A stretch of DNA of 48,672 nt, from IMG/VR virus record IMGVR_UViG_3300044971_004043, positions 1-48,672 of that record. The stretch is one strand, 5' to 3'. The notes under the pieces are model-generated. The model had not been told where the DNA came from, did no database searches, and was given only the letters and a program-made list of their open reading frames with translations. Every line of letters starts with the position of its first letter. The stretch's first letter is position 1. Made by a program: the position numbers and the translations under genes. Positions 41,360 to 47,750 of the stretch are shown piece after piece. The stretch comes from a virus.

Positions 41360-42747
41360 TCTTTTGAGGTGAGCCTTCTGCGAATCGCAACAATCAAAAG
41401 ACCTGCAGCCACCAGAAGTGCAGCTACCCTCATTGGTGAGCGGCTATTGGCTCCAGTTTCCGGAAGCGGTCCATGCTCATGTGACGAGTGGTCATGGGTT
41501 GTTGTTGGGGAATCCACTGGCGGCTCAACGGTAGTTGGAACAGGAACTGTTGTTTCCGGTTCTGGAATAGTTGTCTCTGGCACGGTTGTTTCTGGAACGG
41601 TGGTTTCCGGAACGGTTGTTTCCGGAACGGTAGTTTCTGGCACGGTTGTTTCTGGAGCTGGAGCCCAGGTCACCGTAATAGAAACGGTCTTAACAACACC
41701 GTTAACGGTTGCTGTTGCCGTATAAACATTTGTTCCAGTTGAAGACGTATTAATTGTTATTGTTGCTATTCCGGAAGAATCGGTTGTTGCTGTAAATGTT
41801 TGACCAGCATCTGGTCCACCGGTAACTGTGATGCTTACAGAGACGCCAGTCTGTGGCACACCAGCAAGCGTCTGGGCCGTGGCGGTAATCGTTAAAGGTG
41901 TTCCGGCGGCTGGATTATCTGGACTAATAGACAAGGTGAATGAGCTTGGTAGTGAAACTTCTCCACCACCAACGGAAACAGCAACACGTGGTGAGGTTGG
42001 GCCTGGATATGGGTAGTCAACCAGGGTCTTTAGTGTCCCAAGATTTCCAGTGAAATACCCATGCCAGCAGGCTGCAACAATTGAGTTAGTTAGGCCGAAG
42101 TCCGTGTTTCCATCAGCCGTCGCCTCTGGACCACCATTGCATCCTCCGTCATTGAATACAGCACCAGGAAGAAGGGCGGTAAGCCAACCATATGGATTGT
42201 AATTTGCAAACAATCCGCCACCAGAATTAACGAAGTCAGCTATTTTCTCTGCATTGGCGGTGAATATTGAGCTGACTGCACCAGAGCGACTCCAATCATC
42301 AGGAATCCATAGCATTTTTGGCGGAGCAGAGGAGATGGTGGTTGAAAAGAAGGTCTCTAACTCTGCAGCCGTCGTAATAAACTCATAAACTGGAGCTGTA
42401 GAAAATTCAGAAGAAAAATCACCGCTTAAGAAGGTGTTCCAGTTTCCTCCACACCCACCCGCACTTAATGGGTTAGAGATTCCAAGAATTGCAATCTTCC
42501 CGGTGTTTGACGGCATTATTGACTGGTCATAAACACTTTTCAGGACCTTGGCAATGTATTGGTCGGTATTTTCGTTATATGACGCGTGACAAACGGGGTC
42601 CATTCCATCAAGAACAATAGGCCCACCACTGCTAGCACTTGCATAAACTGTTGATTTTGGAGCTGATTGGGTTAACCCAACAGCTGCCGTAAGAAGAAGG
42701 ACGATAGCTAGCGCAGCACTTTTGAGGTTACGTGATTTAAGGAGCAT
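41356..42747 (-). CDS. LPETG-anchored cell-surface protein with bacterial Ig-like domain
   Basis: The start at 42747 (MLLKSRNLKSAALAIVLLL) gives a clear signal peptide; the frame extends further up to 42780. A 200-residue globular region follows (ILGISNPLSAGGCGGNW, WIPDDWSRSG, FVNSGGGLFANYNPYG), then an invasin-type Ig-like domain (SFTLSISPDNPAAGTPLTIT, TDSSGIATITI). A Thr-Pro-rich stalk with six ETTVP-like units comes next. The end is LPETG, a hydrophobic helix and an RRR tail: the full sortase signal. It would be linked covalently to the host cell wall. This is unusual for a phage; possible roles are exclusion of other phages or altered host surface. It is alone on this strand. Confidence 0.87.
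   Translation of the reverse strand: MLLKSRNLKSAALAIVLLLTAAVGLTQSAPKSTVYASASSGGPIVLDGMDPVCHASYNENTDQYIAKVLKSVYDQSIMPSNTGKIAILGISNPLSAGGCGGNWNTFLSGDFSSEFSTAPVYEFITTAAELETFFSTTISSAPPKMLWIPDDWSRSGAVSSIFTANAEKIADFVNSGGGLFANYNPYGWLTALLPGAVFNDGGCNGGPEATADGNTDFGLTNSIVAACWHGYFTGNLGTLKTLVDYPYPGPTSPRVAVSVGGGEVSLPSSFTLSISPDNPAAGTPLTITATAQTLAGVPQTGVSVSITVTGGPDAGQTFTATTDSSGIATITINTSSTGTNVYTATATVNGVVKTVSITVTWAPAPETTVPETTVPETTVPETTVPETTVPETTIPEPETTVPVPTTVEPPVDSPTTTHDHSSHEHGPLPETGANSRSPMRVAALLVAAGLLIVAIRRRLTSKD
41563..41652 (-). repeat. 15-bp tandem repeat encoding ETTVP units
   Basis: Six near-identical 15-nt units (for example acggttgtttctgga on the plus strand) encode the stalk of the LPETG protein. Codon-level variation is small, which suggests recent expansion. 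Confidence 0.8.
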
Positions 42748-42852
42748 AATATCCAATTCTGTTCTAGTAACAACGAACAATTAATAATAACATTCTGAAA
42801 ATAATCACGGCGGTAGCCGCTCAGCACAACAACGCGTATACTGCTGACAAAG

Positions 42853-42929
42853 CCGAACGTAGCGCAGCTTGGTAGCGCACCTGCTTTGGGAGCAGGGGGT
42901 CGCAGGTTCAAATCCTGCCGTTCGGACCA
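42853..42929 (+). tRNA. tRNA-Pro (TGG)
   Basis: Acceptor CCGAACG pairs with CGTTCGG and the anticodon loop TTTGGGA carries TGG. CCA is encoded. Confidence 0.95.
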
Positions 42930-42930
42930 C

Positions 42931-43005
42931 TGGGAAATGGTGTAATTGGCAACACAACTGGTTCTGGTCCAGTTATTCAGGGTTCGAGTCCTTGTTTCCC
43001 AACCA
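42931..43005 (+). tRNA. tRNA-Gln (CTG)
   Basis: Acceptor TGGGAAA pairs with TTTCCCA and the anticodon loop TTCTGGT carries CTG. CCA is encoded. It lies one base after tRNA-Pro. Confidence 0.94.
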
Positions 43006-43019
43006 AACAGAGGAGACAT

Positions 43020-43130
43020 GTGCTTAAGTACCTAATAGGATGGTCGATAGGAATTATTAATTTAGTTGTGACTATTTTTTTAGAAGTTAGACGCAACAAA
43101 AAAGAACAGGAAAAAATGGATGCAGGATGA
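43020..43130 (+). CDS. Short membrane peptide
   Basis: 36 aa from a GTG at 43020 with AGAGGAGA upstream. It begins MLKYLIGWSIGIINLVVTIF, a membrane span, followed by a basic tail (EVRRNKKEQEK). It overlaps the first DDIVTRLR gene. Function unknown. Confidence 0.45.
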   Translation: MLKYLIGWSIGIINLVVTIFLEVRRNKKEQEKMDAG

Positions 43131-43317
43131 CATTGTGACCCGACTACGAGATTTACGGGAAGTGTTGATGGGTAACCCGATTATGGCTCGTGAAGTTCAA
43201 GAGGCTATGGATGAGATTGAACGCCTACGGGAGCAAATCAAGGCACTTGTTCACGAATGGGAACTATCGGAGCGTGGCGTACACTGCGAACACAAGGAGG
43301 TGTGTGATGAGATATAA
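43120..43317 (+). CDS. DDIVTRLR-family small protein, copy 1
   Basis: 65 aa. It starts MQDDIVTRLRDLREVL and ends in a coiled-coil-like helix (EAMDEIERLREQIKAL) plus a short Cys/His tail (GVHCEHKEVC). The N-terminal octapeptide and the DEIERLR helix recur in three further genes downstream. In other phages I know the DDIVTRLR and ADEIERLR modules flank variable inserts. The biochemical role is unknown. Confidence 0.7.
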   Translation: MQDDIVTRLRDLREVLMGNPIMAREVQEAMDEIERLREQIKALVHEWELSERGVHCEHKEVCDEI

Positions 43318-43588
43318 ATTCAACCCCGAAGCCCGTAACCGTTACGAGTATTACAGAGAGCATTTATTTCGCCAGTATCTTGCTCCAGCCATAGAGCGCA
43401 ACGAACGGATGCGTAAAAACGGCGTTCATGCGCTTCTTATCCCATCTATGAATGGTGCTATCTGGACTTCTGAAACTAGAGCCAAGAAAGAAGCCAAAAA
43501 GATGGTCAAATGGGACAAGCGTATGGCTAGGCTAAATAAAATCCCACTCTCCCAGATTCCTAGAACAGAATGGGCGCAGAATCCATGA
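43307..43588 (+). CDS. Small basic hypothetical protein
   Basis: 93 aa from the ATG at 43307; a perfect AAGGAGG (43294-43300) precedes it. Basic, helical (ARNRYEYYREHLFRQYLAPA, RAKKEAKKMVKWDKRMARL). It interrupts the DDIVTRLR series and overlaps both neighbours. No family recognised. Confidence 0.6.
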   Translation: MRYKFNPEARNRYEYYREHLFRQYLAPAIERNERMRKNGVHALLIPSMNGAIWTSETRAKKEAKKMVKWDKRMARLNKIPLSQIPRTEWAQNP

Positions 43589-43812
43589 GCCATGACATTG
43601 TGACCCGACTACGGGCAAGCATTGACGGCGATTACTTCGGAAGTCGTGAGGACATGAAAGAAGCCGTTGCCGAGATTGAACAATTACGCTTAGAGCGTGA
43701 TAAGTGGTTTCACTTAGCGAGGCGTTTATATAACCAGTACGGTAAGCGAGGAAGTGAAGTTTTAGCAGAGGCTTACCTGCTCAACGATTACGAACAGGCG
43801 GTGAAATTTTAA
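43585..43812 (+). CDS. DDIVTRLR-family small protein, copy 2
   Basis: 75 aa from the ATG at 43585 (ATGA overlap with the previous stop). It starts MSHDIVTRLRASIDG and carries a diverged helix AVAEIEQLRLERDKW. It ends EAYLLNDYEQAVKF. Same module layout as copies 1, 3 and 4. Confidence 0.68.
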   Translation: MSHDIVTRLRASIDGDYFGSREDMKEAVAEIEQLRLERDKWFHLARRLYNQYGKRGSEVLAEAYLLNDYEQAVKF

Positions 43813-44258
43813 TGACCGATGACATTGTGACCCGACTACGGCAGGAATGGGAGTACGGTAATAATGCCAAAGGGTGCGACTATGAAATGTTCGCTCAAGC
43901 CGCTGATGAGATTGAACGACTACGCGTAGTGAATCAAATGCTGAACGAGGCTCTCTCGAATAAAGGAATCAAGCAAGTCGCCAAAGTCGTTTCAACAACT
44001 GGTTCGTGTGACGAATGGATGTTGCCAATTTTTGCAAAAGACAACCGCCATCTCTGCGATGGTTGTGGCGGCGAGAAATACCATCACTCCTACGAATGGG
44101 TACCTGCCATAACTCCATTTGGGGGTTCTTACAAGCCGTGGTCACTGGAACAAATTCATAAATGGCGTGAGGATGATTTGATTACTAATGAGAGATATCA
44201 CTTCTTGGTATCTGTGACGAAAGATTTTGACAAGCCAAAGGCGGTGCGTGGTGCCTGA
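43812..44258 (+). CDS. DDIVTRLR-family protein, copy 3, with extra C-terminal domain
   Basis: 148 aa. After the MTDDIVTRLRQEWEY and ADEIERLRVV modules comes an added domain: SCDEWMLPIFAKDNRHLCDG, CGGEKYHHSYEWVP. It has Cys and His residues that could bind zinc. The start overlaps the previous stop (taATG). Confidence 0.68.
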   Translation: MTDDIVTRLRQEWEYGNNAKGCDYEMFAQAADEIERLRVVNQMLNEALSNKGIKQVAKVVSTTGSCDEWMLPIFAKDNRHLCDGCGGEKYHHSYEWVPAITPFGGSYKPWSLEQIHKWREDDLITNERYHFLVSVTKDFDKPKAVRGA

Positions 44259-44427
44259 TGACATTGTGACCCGACTACGGAACATCGCTGCCTTGCGTGG
44301 GAACTTGGGTGGGAATATTATTCCATTCGCCTGCGTTGAAGCCGCCGATGAGATTGAACGCCTACGGACAGAGCTGGTGCAGGCCAATAATCAAATAAGG
44401 CTACTAATCGCAATAGAAACCGCATGA
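44251..44427 (+). CDS. DDIVTRLR-family small protein, copy 4
   Basis: 58 aa from a GTG at 44251 (MPDDIVTRLRNIAAL). It has the AADEIERLRTELVQ helix and a short hydrophobic tail. It overlaps copy 3 by 8 nt and dCMP deaminase by 4 nt. Confidence 0.65.
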   Translation: MPDDIVTRLRNIAALRGNLGGNIIPFACVEAADEIERLRTELVQANNQIRLLIAIETA

Positions 44428-44882
44428 CCAATAATACAATTCTTCCACACGAACAAAAGTGGATGAGGGTTCTCGATGGAGCTGCCAAAGAGTTTTCTAC
44501 CTGTGCCAAAAGGCAATATGCCGCCGTCGTGGTCGCTCCAAATAAGCGCGTTGTTGGCTTTGGCTACAATGGTTCGCCGCCGGGAGTGGCCCACTGCAAC
44601 GAAGGCGCCTGTCCACGTCTCCACGAGGACTCTGCTTCCGGTTCGGCTTACGATAACTGCATTTCCCAGCACGCCGAAGCCGGGGCCCTTCTGTGGTCCG
44701 ACCCAGGCCTAAGACTGGGTTCAACCCTGATAATCAACGGCTCACCTTGTATGGGCTGTGCAAAATTAATCGCTTCTTCGGGGGTTAAAAGGGTTGTATA
44801 CAGGCTTGACCCGTCATACAATCAGCTCCCTGTGGTATTAAATCTACTGAATGAAGCCGGAATAGAGTACGTTTCTGCATAA
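44424..44882 (+). CDS. Deoxycytidylate (dCMP) deaminase
   Basis: 152 aa. The zinc deaminase core is clear: SQHAEAGALL (His and Glu of H-x-E) and GSPCMGCAKLI (the Cys-x2-Cys pair). Upstream segments NEGACPRLHEDSASG and VGFGYNGSPPG match dCMP deaminases, where the first binds an additional zinc or the effector. It converts dCMP to dUMP, the substrate of ThyX encoded 0.5 kb downstream. The start overlaps the previous gene by 4 nt. Confidence 0.92.
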   Translation: MTNNTILPHEQKWMRVLDGAAKEFSTCAKRQYAAVVVAPNKRVVGFGYNGSPPGVAHCNEGACPRLHEDSASGSAYDNCISQHAEAGALLWSDPGLRLGSTLIINGSPCMGCAKLIASSGVKRVVYRLDPSYNQLPVVLNLLNEAGIEYVSA

Positions 44883-44887
44883 AACTG

Positions 44888-44960
44888 GCCCCTATAGCTC
44901 AGTTGGTAGAGCAGCGGACTTTTAATCCGTGGGTCGCAGGTTCGAGCCCTGCTGGGGGTA
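44888..44960 (+). tRNA. tRNA-Lys (TTT)
   Basis: Acceptor GCCCCTA pairs with TGGGGGT (two G-T pairs), the anticodon loop CTTTTAA carries TTT, and the T-arm is GCAGGTTCGAGCCCTGC. Confidence 0.93.
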
Positions 44961-44969
44961 CCGTGACGG

Positions 44970-44998
44970 TTGCAATACTTGGCACATTGTGATAGACA
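44970..44998 (+). promoter_or_regulatory. Candidate promoter after tRNA-Lys
   Basis: TTGCAA (44970-44975) and TAGACA (44993-44998) are 17 nt apart, ahead of the lipoprotein and ThyX genes. Confidence 0.35.
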
Positions 44999-45030
44999 CT
45001 AAACACAACAATTATCCCAGGAGGGGTACC

Positions 45031-45417
45031 GTGAAAAAGATGGCAACATCACTTCTTATTGGACTTGGCGTTCTTGCGCTCTCTGCCTGCACGGTGGAGG
45101 TGAAAGAGGACTCTGGTAGTAGCCAGCGCCCAACCGCTACCACGGCATACATTCCGCCGTCACAATCAATTGACGACCTTTACCTTGAGGTTATTTATGA
45201 CGAGTACCCGTTCCTGTATTCACAGATGGGTGATTCCGCTCTTCTTCAGTTCGGAAGACTTGCATGCGATTCAATTGACGAAGGCATGACGCTTGCTGAG
45301 CTCGCAATGATGGCAGTAGATGCTTACGCAGACCCAGAAATGGTTGGATTCATTGTCGGGGCGGCAGTGTATGCGTACTGTCCAGAAAACGAGTGGTTCC
45401 TTCGTAGCGGAGTCTGA
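45031..45417 (+). CDS. DUF732-like lipoprotein
   Basis: 128 aa from a GTG at 45031 after GGAGGGG; the longer frame runs into tRNA-Lys. The signal ends in LSAC (lipobox). The mature part (DDLYLEVIYDEYPFLYSQMG, LACDSIDEGMTLAELAMMAV, AAVYAYCPEN) has the paired Cys and DUF732 pattern known from mycobacterial small secreted proteins. Function is unknown, but it is the third phage-encoded lipoprotein in this window. Confidence 0.75.
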   Translation: MKKMATSLLIGLGVLALSACTVEVKEDSGSSQRPTATTAYIPPSQSIDDLYLEVIYDEYPFLYSQMGDSALLQFGRLACDSIDEGMTLAELAMMAVDAYADPEMVGFIVGAAVYAYCPENEWFLRSGV

Positions 45418-45422
45418 TTCAA

Positions 45423-46103
45423 ATGTCCTCTGAGGCTTTTGGGTTTGTGCGCCTAGATGGCCACATGGCAGACGATATGTCTGTTGTTAACTCGGCCAGG
45501 GTTTCTTTCGCGCGAAATTCTGAAATACATGGCGGAATGACTGGCAAGGACAAGGGGCTTATCGGGTTTCTCATGCGTGAACGCCATGGGACCCCTTTTG
45601 AGCACAACTCATTTCGATTCCATATTAAGTGCCCAATGTTTGTGGCAAGAGAGTGGTTCAGGCATCGCATTGGCTCATTCAACGAGTTCAGTGCCAGATA
45701 CTCGGAGGTGCCAAACGATTTCTGGGTACCAGATGAATCATCCATAAGGACGCAGGTTGGCAAACCGGGGGCCTACACGTTTGAGCAGGTAGACCAGGTA
45801 GTCGCAGAACAGGCTGTTGAAATAATCGCCGGCATGAATCAGGCTGCATACAACTCTTATGCACTGCTTCTTGAGCTTGGCGTGGCGAAGGAAATTGCTC
45901 GTAGTGTTTTGCCAGTATCCATGTACACGCAGTTCTACTGGACAGTAAATGCCCGCTCTTTAATGAACTTTCTTTCTTTGAGACTTGATGAAAATGCCCA
46001 GGCGGAAATACGCGAATACGCCAAAGAGGTGGAGAAATACTTCGCTGAGACCATGCCTATCACCTATCAAGCATGGGTCGATAACAGCAGGGTAGCTCCT
46101 TAA
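45423..46103 (+). CDS. thyX: FAD-dependent thymidylate synthase
   Basis: 226 aa. The ThyX signature is intact: RHRIGSFNEFSARYSE (RHRxxSxNExSxRYS). FEHNSFRFHIKCPMFVAREW supplies the FAD- and dUMP-binding segments. It makes dTMP from dUMP with methylenetetrahydrofolate and FADH2, so it needs no separate dihydrofolate reductase step. It lies downstream of dCMP deaminase, giving a dCMP to dUMP to dTMP route. Confidence 0.96.
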   Translation: MSSEAFGFVRLDGHMADDMSVVNSARVSFARNSEIHGGMTGKDKGLIGFLMRERHGTPFEHNSFRFHIKCPMFVAREWFRHRIGSFNEFSARYSEVPNDFWVPDESSIRTQVGKPGAYTFEQVDQVVAEQAVEIIAGMNQAAYNSYALLLELGVAKEIARSVLPVSMYTQFYWTVNARSLMNFLSLRLDENAQAEIREYAKEVEKYFAETMPITYQAWVDNSRVAP

Positions 46104-46121
46104 TCGACTAGGCTTATAAAC

Positions 46122-47186
46122 ATGAAGGGCCTAATTCTTGCTGGTGGTCATGGAACCAGACTGCGACCAATAACGCACACACGAGCGAAGCAACTCGTTC
46201 CAATAGCTAATAAGCCAATAATCCACTACGCCATTGAATCAATGGTTCGGGCCGGCATAAAAGAAATCGGCGTAATTATTGGCAAGAACGGTGCCGATGT
46301 GATTGAGTCACTTCGTAACGGTGAACAATTTGGTGCCGAAATAACTTACATGAAGCAATCAATACCAAGAGGTCTTGCTGATTGTGTTTCAATAGCTCGT
46401 GATTTTCTCGGTGAAGAAAACTTCATCATGTACCTAGGCGACAACATGATTGAGATGGAGTTGTCAACTTTCACGGAAACATGGATATCAGAGGGGGCAA
46501 AGATACTTCTCTGCCAAGTTGATAATCCAAAGAGCTTCGGTGTTGCCCAGTTTGATGACTCTGGAAAAATTGTTCGCCTTGTAGAAAAACCGGAATATCC
46601 ACCATCGGACATGGCTCTTGTCGGCGTATACATGTTTACCCCAGATATTCACGAAGCGGTTGCATCAATTAAGCCATCAGCGCGCGGAGAACTTGAGATT
46701 ACCGATGCGATTCAGTGGTTGCTTGATTCGGGTAAGCCAGTATTTCACGAGACACTCTCTGGGTGGTGGATTGATACTGGCAAGAAAGACTCCCTACTTG
46801 AATGCAACCGTCTTGTTCTTGACACAATTGAGCGACACATAGATGGCGATATTGATTTGATGACAGTGCTTGAGGGGCGCATATCCATTCCGGATGGCGT
46901 AACGATTGTCAACTCCAGAATTTCAGGACCGGTAATTATTGGTTCTGGAACGGAAATACGCGACTCTTATATTGGTCCATATACGGCAATCGGCTCAAAC
47001 TGTGAAATCATCAATTCAGAGATTGAAAACTCAGTAGTGATGGACGGAAGCGAAGTAAGAGAAATAAGAAGAATGACTGATTCCCTTATTGGTATGAACG
47101 CAAGACTTATGCCATCACCAACAAAGCCAAAATCAACACGAATGATGATTGGTGACGACTGCGTAGTGGAGGTAGCAGACCAATGA
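46122..47186 (+). CDS. rmlA: Glucose-1-phosphate thymidylyltransferase
   Basis: 354 aa. Nucleotidyltransferase signature LILAGGHGTRLRPITHTRAK, then MYLGDNMIEM (catalytic Asp), LVEKPEYPPSDMALVGVYMF and SGWWIDTGKK. A left-handed beta-helix end (ISGPVIIGSGTEIRDSYIG) places it with the longer, StrD-like form. It couples dTTP and glucose-1-phosphate to dTDP-glucose, the first step of dTDP-sugar synthesis. It overlaps rmlC by 4 nt, forming the rmlA-C-B operon. Confidence 0.93.
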   Translation: MKGLILAGGHGTRLRPITHTRAKQLVPIANKPIIHYAIESMVRAGIKEIGVIIGKNGADVIESLRNGEQFGAEITYMKQSIPRGLADCVSIARDFLGEENFIMYLGDNMIEMELSTFTETWISEGAKILLCQVDNPKSFGVAQFDDSGKIVRLVEKPEYPPSDMALVGVYMFTPDIHEAVASIKPSARGELEITDAIQWLLDSGKPVFHETLSGWWIDTGKKDSLLECNRLVLDTIERHIDGDIDLMTVLEGRISIPDGVTIVNSRISGPVIIGSGTEIRDSYIGPYTAIGSNCEIINSEIENSVVMDGSEVREIRRMTDSLIGMNARLMPSPTKPKSTRMMIGDDCVVEVADQ

Positions 47187-47749
47187 TGAGAGTAGATTCA
47201 GAAATAATCAATGGTGTATCAATCATTATCCCGGATGTATTCCAGGACGAAAGAGGATGCTTCATAGAGACATATAGAAGAGAATGGTTTCCTAATTCCC
47301 GCGAAATGATTCAAGGAAATCGCGCAGACAGGGCATATGGTTCTGTCGTTGGTCTTCATTATCACCTTCACCAAGCAGATTACTGGTATGTGCCTTTTGG
47401 TTCTTGCCGAATAGTGCTTCACGACCTACGCGTAGGGTCATCGACAAAAGGCAGAACGCTTATTATGGATGTTGGCGCACCAATCGATGGACCCGGACTT
47501 CATAACCACAGTGGCGTGTACATCCCACCAGGTGTTGCTCATGGATTTTCTGCCCTTACAGATATGACAATCACGTACATGGTTGATGGTTACTACAACA
47601 AGCACGATGAACTTGGTGTTGCTTGGGATGACCCAGCGATAAACGCTCAATGGGGTGTTAAGTATCCGATTCTTTCTAAAAGGGATATGAACAATCCTCG
47701 TATTGACGAAATTCCCGAGCGTTTAATGCCGCATTTCGGTTTGCGCTGA
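47183..47749 (+). CDS. rmlC: dTDP-4-dehydrorhamnose 3,5-epimerase-like protein
   Basis: 188 aa, cupin fold. Motifs include DVFQDERGCFIETYRREWF, VVGLHYHLHQADYWYVP, VYIPPGVAHGFSALTD and YMVDGYYNKHDELGVAWDDP, the RmlC pattern with the catalytic His and Asp/Tyr region. It epimerises dTDP-4-keto-6-deoxyglucose toward dTDP-rhamnose. It overlaps rmlA and precedes rmlB by 1 nt. Confidence 0.9.
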   Translation: MMRVDSEIINGVSIIIPDVFQDERGCFIETYRREWFPNSREMIQGNRADRAYGSVVGLHYHLHQADYWYVPFGSCRIVLHDLRVGSSTKGRTLIMDVGAPIDGPGLHNHSGVYIPPGVAHGFSALTDMTITYMVDGYYNKHDELGVAWDDPAINAQWGVKYPILSKRDMNNPRIDEIPERLMPHFGLR

Positions 47750-47750
47750 A

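Larger units (their letters stand above)
43126..44279 (+). repeat. Four near-identical 22-bp modules at the starts of the DDIVTRLR genes
   Basis: The core atgacattgtgacccgac followed by tacg occurs at 43126, 43592, 43818 and 44257. A second repeat (gatgagattgaacg) occurs near 43210, 43905 and 44347. Identity is higher at DNA level than the surrounding coding sequence, suggesting recombination between copies. Confidence 0.85.

Noticed and set aside
41563-41652. CRISPR or regulatory repeat
   Set aside because: The 15-bp units encode the ETTVP stalk in frame.
43126-44279. Possible CRISPR array
   Set aside because: The repeats are spaced hundreds of bases apart and lie at gene starts; spacers are coding.
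44929-45030. N-terminal extension of the DUF732-like lipoprotein
   Set aside because: It overlaps tRNA-Lys; the GTG at 45031 has a ribosome-binding site and signal peptide.
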